Assembly: GCA_016858145.1 (NCBI GenBank)
Contig: JAEHOE010000002.1
Span: forward strand, 1,116,001-1,180,000
Reading direction: 5' to 3'
DNA from: Edaphochlamys debaryana
Taxonomy: Eukaryota; Chlorophyta; Chlorophyceae; Chlamydomonadales
DNA: 64,000 nucleotides
In this document: piece by piece, positions 1 through 12,200 of the stretch
Numbering within the stretch: position 1 is the first letter of the stretch
How the letters are laid out: every line of letters starts with the position of its first letter
Program-made: the position numbers and the translations under genes
Notes under the pieces: generated by a model
The model's input: the letters and a program-made list of their open reading frames with translations, nothing else
The model's database searches: none
What the model was told of the DNA's origin: nothing

Positions 1-251
1 CTATGCGTATGACCTGGCCGATGAAGTGCTGTGTGAGTGAGTACACGCCACAGTGAGTGCTGGTGAAGGGCCTTCCGCAAAATGGACCAGACCAGACCCG
101 GGCCCCCATGAAGCAAAAGTGGCGGGAACTGCTAGCACCTTACGGCTACGTGCATAAGTATAGCCAACTGTCTTCTAGCGTCTGGGCCCGAGGGCGGAGT
201 GCCGATATGCGCTGAGCAGCGGCGGGCACTGTGCCCGCGAAGAGCTGGGCC
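1..251. promoter_or_regulatory. 5' leader / upstream region of the TRRAP gene
   Basis: There is no convincing coding exon here. An in-frame TGA at 213-215 lies 39 bases before the ATG at 252, so the TRRAP reading frame cannot start further upstream without an extra splice. A polypyrimidine-AG (tcttctag, ending about 179) could be the acceptor of a 5' UTR intron. I see no TATA-like element. The transcription start cannot be placed from sequence alone. Confidence 0.4.
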
Positions 252-3200
252 ATGTCCTCCCTTTCTGACCACCACCGGAGGCTGACCGATCCAGCCTCCT
301 GTAAGTATTTGCATGCGCGCTCGGGCGGCTTGGCGGGCATCGCTTGACCGGCTGTCCCTCGCGCAGCGGTCGAGGAACGGGTCAAGGTCGCTGTGGAGCT
401 GAAGGAGAACTTTGATATCGTTCTGACGTCAGAGTACTCGTCCTTCCTGTCAACGTTCTTCAAGTCGTTCTGCGACATCTTGCGCAGCGTCCCGCCGCAG
501 TTCGCGGACACCCCGGAGCATAAGCTGCGCAACAATGTCGTGGATATTCTTACGCGGCTGCCTCAGGGGGACGCCATCCGGCCTTACGTGCCGGAGCTGT
601 ATGATGTGTGCCTGGGGGTCACGCAGAATGACAACCAGGACAACGCGCTCCCGGCCATCAAACTGCTGCTGGAGCTGCAGAAGGCATACAGGACCTCGCT
701 GGAGTCGCAGGGGAATTTGCTGGCGCAGTTTCTCATCAAGGTGGGGCCGAGGGGTTCGCCCGGTGCGCAATACACACGCAACCACACGCGGCAGGTTCCG
801 GCCTCTGCAGCCCCCAATCCCACCTCCTGACAGCACAGAGCAGCTTGTGCGCGGCAGAAAGGCCGCACTCAACAGCCCTGGGCCCATGCGGGCCTTGCCG
901 CGCGCGGCAGGCCCGCACTCCCCACACCCGGGCCCAGCCTCCCCCCACATCCCTCCGCACACCCCGCTCCTCCTCCACTCCCGCCGCAACCCCTCCGCAA
1001 CAGCCCCTCCCTCCCCACACAACACAACACCCTTACCTCCCCAGTGCTACACGGAGTTCCCCGCCACGGTCAAGGAGCTGCTGGACCCCGGGCCCCCGGG
1101 CGGCGAGCCGCCCTACGCCCGGGTCGTGTCCCAGGCCGTGCCCAGCTCCAAGTCCTTCAAGGTCATGGCAGAGCAGCCCTTCGTTGGTGAGGCCACCGAC
1201 CCCCTTCATCCCCTTTTCCCCCTCCTGGCCCCCTCCCTGCACCCCCGCCCCTCCTGCTCCTCCCTACGCTTCCCACCCTGCCCTTCCTGCCATTCCGCTT
1301 CTTCATGCACACGCCCCTGCCTCGTGCCCCCCGCCCCCCATTCCCCCCCAGTCATGTTCCTGATGAACGCCTACGAGCGGCTGCGGCCCACGGTGCTGCC
1401 GGCGCTGGTGCCGCAGATCATCGGCGCCGCCTGCCTGCCGGGGCCGGACGCCTCGGAGCCGCACGTGCGGGGCGGCAGCGGGCCGCTGGCGCAGATGTAC
1501 GCAGACTTCAGGCTGGTGCAGGTGGGGGAGGCGGTGTGTTGTGTGAAGGGCTGCTCGCTTGAGCCGGGGAGTGTTGGCGGTGTGTTGTGTGTCCTCAGGC
1601 GACTTCAGGCAGGCGGGGATGGGTGGGAGAGGGGGAGGGCCCTGCGGAGGGGGGGCGGGCAGAGGCTGCAGGGAAGGGTGAGGTTCTATCTTTGGGGTCA
1701 AGTGGACCTCGCAGGGTTGCGGACTGGGGGAGGGGGGAGGGCGGATGCCAGAGAGGGAAGGAGGAGATCAAAAAGAGAGGGGTGGTTCAGGTGGGGGCCG
1801 GAAAAGGGGGGGGGGGCGGGCGCATAGCAAGCAAGGGGCTGGTTTAGCGGGTAGAGATGGTGGCAAGCCCTACACCTGGCCTCAACCCCCAAGCCCACCC
1901 GGGTGCAGGGCGGCCAAGGCAGGGCCGGGCAGGGTTAGTGCATGCGAGGGTGGTACATCGGGGCAGGGTCCTGTGGCGGCCCCTCGGAGGCTGCGAGGCA
2001 CGCACACGGGGATGGGAGACCCCGGACGGGCAGAGGGACGGCGTCGTGTGCAGCCCCCAGCGCCCAGCGGGCCCTGCAGAGCTGTCCGTTGTCCACCTGG
2101 CCTCCCCGGCCCCTCGAGTCCTCCTTCCTCCCGGGGGCTGCGGGGGAGAGGGGGAGAGGGGGAGAGGGAGAGGGTTTGACGAATGGGCTTTGCTGGTTGG
2201 GGTCAAGGGGGCCGGGGAGTTTGGCAGCTTTCCGGTGGTGCATCGGGGCAAGGTGCTGTGGCGGGGCCCTCGGAGGCGACGCTGCATGCACACAGGAAGG
2301 GGGGGACCCCCGCCGGGCGGTACACCGACGACGCACCCGCTGCCCCCCGACGCTGGAGCAAAAGAGCGCGCTGCGCACCCGGGCCGTCCAAAGCTGTCCG
2401 TTCCCGCTTGGGCCCCTCGAGGCCTCCTTGCCCACCAGTCTTCCCCTCCTCCTTCCCCACCCCCCAGGTCCGCTGCCTGCAGTACCTGCTGTGGCTGCTG
2501 CGCAACGCCTCCGCCGCCCCCTCGGGCGCCGCGCCCTCCGCCACCTCGCTCCTGGCCTACCCCATCGACCGCCACATCCCCGACATTGCCCGGGCCCTGG
2601 TGCACCTGCTGCGGCAGTGCCCCGACGTGGTGGCCACGCGCAAGGAGCTCATGATCGTGACGCGGCACCTGCTGCAGGTGGGGGGCTGCAAGGGGACGGG
2701 AGAGGTCACCCGTGGCGTTCTCGCAACCGCCGCGTGGACCCCGTACCGGTACCGGTCCTTTCCTTTCCTGCCTGACCTGCGGGGCGGGTGGGGTTGAGGG
2801 GTTTGGGTTCGGGGTGGGGTTGAGGGTGGTGCAGGTCGGCTTGCGGTGTGAGTGCGTGCGTCCCCGGTTTTGTAAGGTAGACCCTGCCCTCCCCTTGCTC
2901 ACCCATCCCGCTCTTGCCCTGCCCTGCACTGTCCAATTCTCCACGCGACTCTGCCTCCGTCCGCCCCTCCCCACAGACGGGCGTGCGCGCGCACCTGCCC
3001 GCTCGCATGGACGAGCTGATGGACGAGCGCGCGCTGTGCGGCTCGTCCCGCGCCTGCATCGAAACGTTACGCCACGGCGCGTGCGGCCTGCTGGCCGAGA
3101 TCGTACACAACTGCCGCCGCCAGCTGAAGCCGCACCAGCTCGCGCGCGCCACGCACCTCTTCGCCGCGATCACGGCCGACGGGTCCCTGCCCACGAGCAC

Positions 3201-6200
3201 ACGTGCCACGTGCCTCCGGGCCATGTGCGTGCTGGTGGACCCCATCCTGGCGCAGGCCAAGGCCCCCGCCACGGGCGCGGACCCGGCGCTGCGGGCGCAG
3301 GGGCGGCGGCTGCTGGTCAGCATCCTGGACGCGGTGGTGGGGGCCATGAAGCACCTGCGGGCGCAGGTGGGCGGCGGGAGGGGCGGAGAAGGGTGCCGTG
3401 CAGAACAAGCGGCGCGTGTGTGTGCGGGTCCGGAAGAGGGCTGAAGCAGCGGAGAGGAGGCCGAGCGACGCATGGGCACCCTACCCACGCCCCGCATTCC
3501 AATTCAAGTTGTATGGTTCAATCCCCACTGCCACCACGCATGGTGCATGAGGACCGTGATGGGGCTCCCGGACGCCTGACGCATGGCTGGGGGAGGGGGT
3601 TGAGCGCAGCGTGTGTGGAAGAGGGTTACACCATCGGACAGGTGGCCGTGTATCAAAACTACCCTCCTATCCCCGCTGCCCCACTAGACAAAGACGCTCT
3701 CCCGCTTCTCAGCTTCAAACACCCCCGCTGACCCCCTTCCCCCCCAGGGTGCCCGCATCATGTCCGAGGCGCGCACGGAGCGGGAGGCGCTGGACAAGCA
3801 GCGGGCCGCCATGTGCTCCCCCACGGGGGCGGCGGCGGGTCTGGGGGCGGACGACATGCTCTCCTCCGTGTCCCTGCCGGGGGAGAAGGAGCGGGAGGTG
3901 GTCGAGTGCCGGGCCATGGTGCAGGGCCTGCTGCCCCACCTCAAGCACCTGGCCATCGCACTGGCTAAGTACCACCAGACCGTGCCGCCGCCGGCTCCGC
4001 CGCCGGTGGCGGCGCCTGGCGGCGTGCCGCCGCCGCCGGCGGTGGCGGTGCCGGTGAACGGCGGGCCGCCGGGTCTGAGTGAGGAGGAGCTGCGGCTGAT
4101 GGCGCGGCTGTGGAGCTCGGGGCTGCGGTGCCTGCGCCTGGCGGGCTTCACCAGCGGCGCGGCGCCGCTGGCGGGCAGCCGGGAGTCGTATGAGACGTTT
4201 GCGGACGTGTTCCTCCAGCTGGACGTGAGGCGCTGGGGAGGGAGGGGCGAAGGGAGGGGGGAGGAGGGGCGAGGGGGGGTGGCGACGGGACCGGGAAGTC
4301 TCCGGGCCGGCGCGCAAGGCGCCACAGGTTGGGAGGGACTGGACGGGGACGGGAGGCCCGCCTGCGAGTGTGGCGCAAGGCGCTGCAGGGCTCCTGGCCT
4401 CAGACTCGTGCTGTTGAGTCCTGGGGCCGGGTGCGAGCGCGTGCCAACAACTCCTTCCCACCCCACCCCACCCCTCACCCCAGCCCCGGGACTTTGTGGA
4501 GGTCATCTCTGCGCGCCTGCCCGACCTCTTCGCGGCGCTGCTGGAGGACAAGGAGGCCATGCACGTGGTGGTGCACCTGCTCTCGGCCACAGCGCCCCCG
4601 GCGGCGCCCACGCCCGCGGGCCACCCCCCCGCGCCCGTGGCCCCCGTGGGGCGCATGATGCTGGCGGTACTCACGGAGTTCATGGTGGGTGGGGGCAGTG
4701 GGGGTGGGGGCGGCTGTGGTACATGCAGGCGGGAGCTAGAGCGTAGGCAGAGGCGTAGGCAGAGGCAGAGCAGGGACGGTTGGGGTGCGCTTCATCTCAG
4801 CCACTTCTTCCCCTTCCCTCAGCAACAAACATCCCCTTCCCTCCCCTCCACCCCTCCCCCCTTCCCTTCCCCCGTCGTCCCCCAGGTCGCCCAGCAGATG
4901 CCGCTGCTGTCCTCCGTGTCCTCCGATGACGGCGCCCTGGCGCTCAAGCTCTTCAAGCTGCTCTTCGCCTTCTTCTCCAACTACCCCGACACGGAGGCCG
5001 TGCTGCTGCCGCACCTGGTGCGAATGGTGGAGCGGGCGCTCAAGGCGGCGGTGGCGGAGCGGGACGCGAGCGGCTACCTGCAGCTGCTGCGGAGGTGCGG
5101 GCCGGGCCGAGCTGGCGGGGTGGGCGTTTGGCCTGGCTGTGTAGCGGGGACCTGCAGCTGCTGAGGAGGTGCGCGGCGCGTTGGGCGTGCGGGTCACACC
5201 CGCCCTTCCTGTCCTCCCCCTCCCCCACACCTTCCCCCCTCCACCCCCAGCTTCTTCAAGGCGCTGTCCACCGCCTCCTCCAAGTGGAAGCTGGTCTACC
5301 GCACGCTGTCGCCCTTCGTGGAGCCCACGCTGGCCATGGTGCTGGCCATGCTGGCGGGGCCGCACCCCCCAGAGGCGCGCAGCGTGCTGCTCGAGATCTG
5401 CCTCACGCTGCCGGCGCAGGTGGGCGGCGTGGGGCGGGAGGGGGGAGGGGTTGTGCAGAGGCTGGGGCGAGGGGCTCGGAGGGGTGGGGAGGCTGCTCGC
5501 GTAGTGGGGGGCTGACGGATATGGCGTTATTGCTGGCGGGGACCCTGACATGGTGCTCCCTATTCCTCTATCATGCCCTATCTCTCATTCCTTACGCAGC
5601 TGACGGGCGTGCTGCCGCTGCTGCCGCGCCTCATGCGGCCACTCACGCTGGCCATCAAGGTGGGGGTGGGAAGCGGAAAGCAGGGACTCCAACTCCCGCT
5701 CCCGCTCCTGCTCACATCCCCGCCCTTCCACACTGCTCGCATCCATGCTCTCAACCACTCCCTCCCCTTCCCTCTTCCTCTTCTGCCCTCTCCTTGCCCG
5801 CCCACCCCCCAGCACGGCCCCGACGACCTGGCCCTGTCCGCCGTCAAGACGCTCGAGGTGTGGGTGGACAACCTCAACCCCGAGTTCCTGGAGCCCGCCA
5901 TGGCCGAGGTGACCGCCGAGCTCATGCACGGGCTGTGGGCGCTGCTCAAGTTCAGCAACCCGCTGGCGACCAAGGTGCGTGTCAGCATGCAGGAGTTGGA
6001 CGTGTGGTTCGTGTAGGGGGAAGCCGAGGGTTTGCGGGCGGGGCGGCGCTAACTAGGCACCGCGCGTGGGGAGTCCGTGGTTCCTTTCCCCTCTCGCTCC
6101 CTGCCTTGCCCTGTCCCTCCTTGCCCCCAATTGCGATCCAGCTTCGCCTCAAGCATTCACCACTCCCTTCCACTCCCACCCCCACCCCCAACCCCTTCCC

Positions 6201-9200
6201 CCCAGGCGCTGGCCCTGCTTGGCAAGATGGGCGGCCTCAACCGGCGCTGGCTCAAGGACCCGCAGCCGCTCGAGTACCGCGACAACCCGGAGCACGGGCT
6301 GCGCCTCATCCTCACCTTCGAGCCCCAGACCTCCTTCCTCGTGCCAGTAGACCGCTGCGTCGCCCTGGCCCGCGCCGTTATCGCAGCGGGCGCTGAGGGC
6401 GGCCCTGGCACGGGCGGGGGCGGCGTGGTGGGGGCGGCGAGCGCGGGCGCCGCGGCGGCGGCGGCAGCGGGCGACGGACACCACCGGCGGCAGGCGTTAC
6501 GGTTCCTGCACGTGTGCCTGGCGTCCATGCTCAACCTGAGGGTGCGCGAGGTGGAGGAGGACGCGGCGGCGGTGGAGGCACAGCGCGCTGCGGGCCTTTC
6601 CGGCCGGCCGCTCCTCACGTCGCGTGCCAGCGTCGTGCCGGGGCCGGGGCTTCCGGCGCCGCCCGCGGCGGGCGCGGCTGCGCCCTCGCCTGCGGTTGCG
6701 GAGGGCGCGGGTGCGGGAGGGGCATGCGAGGGTGTGGACGGGGCGGCGGCGCCGTCGGACCCGGTCCTGGTGGAGGCGGGCATGGAGACGCTGCTGCAGG
6801 TGGTGACGGGCGAGCTGCCGCCGCCGCAGGTGGCCATGGCTGTGCCCAAGGTGCGTGCGACGAAGGGCTGCTGTTGGGGCTGGACGGATGGATGGGGGTC
6901 TTCATTCCAAACCTGTCTCTGAGGAGGCGCGAGTGCCGTGGCGCCAGAGCAGATTGGGGACGTCAGCCGCACGCCCATGCTGCCCTCCACCCTGCCCGCC
7001 AACCCCCGTCCCTCGCTTTCCGCACCCGCAGCGCCCCCAGGACTCGGGCGTCAAGACCAAGACGCAGGTGGTGGCGGAGCGGCAGGTGCTGGTGCAGCTG
7101 CTGGCGGCAGTCATGGGCGCAGCGGCGGACGAGGCGCTGGCTTCGGTGGCACGGCCCTTCGCACACCACGTGTCCCGCCACTTCGGGATCCTGCTGGTGT
7201 GCGGCGTGCAGCCGCCGCCGCCGCCGCCGGTGATGGCCCGGACGACGTCGCCGGACGCGGCGGCGGCCGCCGCCGCGGCGCAGGCGGCGGCGGCGGCCCA
7301 GGCCGCCGCTGCGGCGGCGGCCGGGCAGGGCGACCCCGCCGCCGCGGCGGCGGCGCAGGCGGCGGCGCAGCAGGCGGCTACTGCGGCGGCTGCCGCGGCG
7401 GCGCAGGCGGCGGCGCCTGGGTCGGGCCCGGTGCTGCCCCGGGGCCTAAGGGAGCTGGACTGCGCCCTCTTCCTAGACGCTCTAGTGGAAGTGCTGTGCG
7501 ACAAGGTGGGACCAGTCGTCAGTTGCTGGGTCCATATACTTCTGGATAGGGCGCCGTGTATGCACGTCTGAGCGCATGTCTCATGCTCATGCTAAAGACC
7601 CTCCGCCCCACCCCTCACCCCTGATACCACCCCCCTCCAGGCCTCCGTCAAGTCCCGCTCCGCCCTGGAGTGCCTGGCCACCTTCGCAGACACAGCCATC
7701 ACCATGCACTCCGCACGGGCCAAAGCAGCGCCGCAGCCCCACAACCACGACCAGCCCACCCCCGCACCCGTGCCAAGCGCTGCCACCCCCGCCACCGCCG
7801 CCGCTGCCGGCGGCGCGGCGGAGGCGTCGCCCGGGGCGCCTGCACCCGGCAGTGCCAGCCCCGCCGCTGGCGGCGCCGCCGCCACGCCGGCGGCCGCCAC
7901 GTCGCCGCCGCCGACGCCGGAGGCGGCCAAGGCGGTCGCGCACGGGCTGCCGCCCGTCATGGACGACCTCCTGCCACGTATGATCGCGTGCTGTCACGAG
8001 GACACGTGGCAGGGCCGCCTGGCGGGCGCCGCGGCGCTTCGACTTCTCGTGTCGCGCCTGCCGGCGGCGTACCTGGCGCACTGGTCCGTGCCGGCCGTGC
8101 GGGCGTGCCTCAACGTGGTCAAGTGGCTGCCGGAGTACTCCCGTGCGGAGCGAGAGGCGGCGGAGGCGACGCTGGCGGAGGTGATGTACAAGGTGATGCA
8201 CGGCACGGACCGGCCGCCGCCGGCGGCGGCAGGCGCGGCGGCGGCGGAGGCTGCGGCAGCGGCAGGAGCCGTGGCGGCGCCGGCTGCCACGGCGGCGGCG
8301 GGCGCCACGACGGCGGCGGGAGCGACGGAGGCTAAGACGGCGGCGCCGACGGCGACTGGGACGGTGACCGCGGCGGCGGCGGATGCAGCTGCGGCGGCGC
8401 CGACGTTGTCTGCGTCGTCAGCGGCGGCGTCGACGGTGCAGGCTGGCAGCAACGCCGCCGACGGCAACGGCGCCAGCCAGGCAGCTCCGCCGTCGGGCGC
8501 AGGCAGCAACACTGACACTGCCCCCACGGCGGCCGCCGCAGGCAGGGAGTCAGCCGGCGGCGCCGCTCCACCTGACTCCGCCGCCGCCGCTGCTGCCCCC
8601 GCGGCCGACGGCACCGCCGCCACACCCGCGGCGGCGCCAGCCGCCGCCGACGGCACCGCCGCCCCTGCTCCTGCCGACGGCCAGGCCGCCGCGGCGGCGC
8701 CAGCCGCCGCCGCCGCCGCCACCGACAAGCCCGTCGCCGCCGACGGCCAGGCCGCCGCCGCCGCCGTCGTGCCGCGCAGCGGCGCGCCGCCGGTCACGTG
8801 CGCCGCCAGCGTGCTCGACGGCATCGCCGAGGTGCTGGTGGGGGCCATGGTGGGCCCGGGCCTGCCCCGCTGGGTGCGGTCCGCCGCCGAGGAGGCCCTG
8901 GGTGTGCTGGCGGCGGCCGTGGGGCGCACCATTACGTCCTTCCTGGAGCCGGCCCTGGCGGCCATGAACCCCTCGCTGCCCTCGCGCCGGCTCATGCCCA
9001 TCAAGGTGGGTGGAGGGATGGTGATGGAGGGATGGTGGAGAGGGGCGTAGAGAAGTAGAGGAACGGGGTGTGCGCTGGTGGTCTCAGGCTCTCAGCATGA
9101 GGACTGATGGGGTTGCTTGCAGGCGCCCAAAGTTTATTTCTCGAAAAGTTTCTTGCTCAACCCGGTCGCCCTCTGTCCCGCCTCTATTCCGTCCCTCCTC

Positions 9201-12200
9201 CCCTCCAGAACGTGGAGGTGACCATCAGCCAGGTGCAGGCGCTGTGCATGGTGGTGCGCCAGCAGCCGCCCGCGCTGCCGCTCAGCGAGCAGCTGCAGGT
9301 GGGACGCAGGCTGCGGGGTTGACACGGATAATCTTTTGTCTCCCTACCGGTACTCCTGTACCTCCCCCCCGGCCCCCCCGGCCCCCCCAAGGCCCTGGCC
9401 CACGAGGCCCTGATGCAGGCAGCCGCCTTGCTTCATAACGATGGCCATACTCACCCCCTTGTCCTCCCCCCCCCTGCGCGATCCCGCTTAGCACAACCCA
9501 CCCCACCCCCACCCTTACCCCCCCAGGCCCTGGCCCACGAGGCCCTGATGCTGGCGGACAAGGACGAGGCGGCCCTGGCGCAGCGCCTCACCGCCAAGGA
9601 GGAGCCGCCGCCGGGCGCAGGGCCGGGCGCGGCCGCCGCCATCGCCGGCGGCAAGGGCCCGGGGCCGCGCAACGTGACCCTCGACGCGCTGCAGCGGCTG
9701 AGGGTGGCGTGCATGCAGCTGCTCTGCGCACGTGGGTGGAGTTGCCTTGCGCGTGCCGATTGTTGCGCGCCTAATGCTGGATGCCGGATGTATGGGACGC
9801 TCTGTTTGCGGGCGCGGGAAGGATGGCTGCATGCCTTGCCCAGGTCCCGGTCCCGGTCCCTGCGGGCGCCGACCGCCCCCGGCCCCGCCCCTCGCCCCCT
9901 CGCCCCCTCGGCCCCTCTTCTGCCCACTCCTCCACGCCTTGCTCCCCCCTCCTTCGCGGGTCGCAGTGTGGGGCTGGGAGGACTTCCGCGAGCGGGCCGA
10001 CCTGCGCACCCTGCGCGAAGGCGTCACCTCCATGTTCTTCCGCTGCCTCACGGCGCCCGCGGAGGACATCCACGCCGTGGCGCGGCAGGTGTGCGGGGGT
10101 CGGGTGGGTCCCGTGAGCCTCGCTCAGCCCAGGCCGCAGCAACGGGAGCTCAGCCTGGCACGCACTTCTGCAGCCTCAAGGACCTCTTCCTGTCCTTTCC
10201 TGCACTCGTATGGCTTCCTGCCCTCAAGCGCTATCGCTCCCCTCTCCCTCACACACCCTCCATCCTCCTCACCTCCATTCCCACCTCCCTCCCCAGGGCC
10301 TGGCCGCCATCGTTGCCGCCCAGAAGCTGCCCAAGGAGCTGCTGCAGAACTCCCTGCGCCCGCTGCTGCAGTCCCTGGCCACATACCACAAGCTGCATCC
10401 GGCCATGCTGCAGGCGAGGGGGGGGGGAGGGGGTGGGGGGGGGGAGGGGGTGGGGTGGGGGAGGCTGTGGTTGGTTCGGGAGGCGGGGAGTTGTGCGGCG
10501 GCTGATCTGACGCTGGACAATGGCTCCCTCACACTAAACGCCCCCACGCCCACACGCCCCCAGGGCCTCGCCCGGCTACTGGAGCTGCTGAGCGACTGGT
10601 TCAACCTGACGCTGGGCGACAAGCTGCTCGAGCACCTCAAGAACTGGCTCAACCCCGAGAAGCAGCTCACGGGCCAGGTGGGGGGTGGTGGAGGGACGGC
10701 GGAGGGGCGGCATTGGGTGGGTACTTTTTTGAGCGGGAGACGAGAAGGCGGCGGCCGGCGAGCCGGCATTGGGTGGGGGCAGGGCTGCAGGGTGCTTCTT
10801 GCCGCTCCGTGCTCGAGCCCTCGCGTGCACACGTGCCTGCCGTACACGCCCCGGCCTTGAGCTCCCCTCCTGGCCCGCGGCCCCCCCCAACCCCTGCAGG
10901 TACTGTGGAAGAGCGGCGAGGAGGCGCTGGTGGCTAGTCTGGTCCTGGACCTGTTCCACCTCCTCCCCCGCGCCTCCAAGTTCCTGGAGACGCAGAACCC
11001 GCCGCCGCCGCCCGCCTCCGCCCCCGCCGCCGACGGCAAGCCGCCGGGCGAGGGCGGCGACTCCAATGCGCTACCGGCTACGGAGGGAGCGGCCGTCCCG
11101 GCGGCCCCGGCGCCCACGGCGTCCGCGGCCCCGCCGCAGCCCCCTCCGGCGCCCAAGCTGGGTCTGGTGATCCTGACCATCCAGCTAGAGGAGAAGCTGC
11201 CTGCACTCAACATGCCGGTGGGTGGCGCATCGGAAGTATAGTGTTCATGGCATCGCCACGTGCCGGACTTGGATGCGGTCCGGCCCAGGGAATGACGGCC
11301 GAGGGAGCCCGAACACGCCCCTCACCCGTCCTGTCCGCGCCCCTTCCTCCTCGTCCTCCCCCCACCCAGGTGCCCGTGCCGCACGTCATGACCTCGCCCT
11401 ACCGCGGCCCGCTCACCCGCTTCCTGGTCAAGTACCCGGCGCAGGTGGGGGCGGAGGGGGGTGGGAGGGCGTGTGAGTGTTTCCGGGCATGCCGTGTAGT
11501 CGCGTGAGGTCTCGGCCCTCGGCGCTCCGCCGCTGCTGCCGCTGCGCTCTTTGCGCCCTCCAAGTGCCGGCTCCCCCTCAACACTTCAACCATCCAACCA
11601 ACTCCACCCCCCACCCCCCAGGCCGCCTCCTACTTCCTTGAGCCGGGGCGCCTGGACCAGCCCTCCTACTTCTCGCGCCTGCTCGACATCCTGCGCACCC
11701 CCGCCGCCCGGCCCCTGCTGGAGGCCGTGGCCGGCTGCAGCGACCGCCTCGCAGAGCTGCTCACGGCCTACGAGCCGCCGCACCCGCAGGCCGTGCTGCC
11801 CGAGGGCACAGGTGAGCACGCGCCCCGCTCGCCCCGCCGCCGCTCCGCCGCCTGTGGTCTGCCTCGTCTTCGGACGCTCATCCAGCCTCCCTGTGCCGTT
11901 CCCTCCTTACCATCCTCTGCCGCTCTGCGCCTTTCGACAAAACGCCCGCCTTCCCCTTTCCTCCCTGAGAACTTCCCACCTGCTAGCCCTGTACTCCTGC
12001 TGGAGCCTTCCTCTCCACACCCCCTCCCCCTCCACGCCCCCCCTCTTCCCCACCCCTTCCCCCACCGCAGAGCCCCCCCCGCCCCAGCCGCTCTCCCAAG
12101 TGGCCTTCCACTCGGTGCACCTGGTCCGCCTCATCGCCAAGCTGCTGCCCGCGTGGCTGCCCTCGCAACCCCGCATCAAGGAGGCCGTGCTGCGCCGCTG

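Noticed and set aside
3505..3545. ggttcaatcccc, an exact match to a tRNA B-box, with looser matches at 24068 and 12561
   Set aside because: No A-box at the right distance and no acceptor-stem pairing can be drawn. A tRNA-derived short element is possible but unsupported.
7994..9004. A 336-codon minus-strand frame rich in Ala and Ser
   Set aside because: It mirrors the poly-Ala insert of TRRAP exon 7641-9005, whose conserved flanks are clearly on the plus strand.
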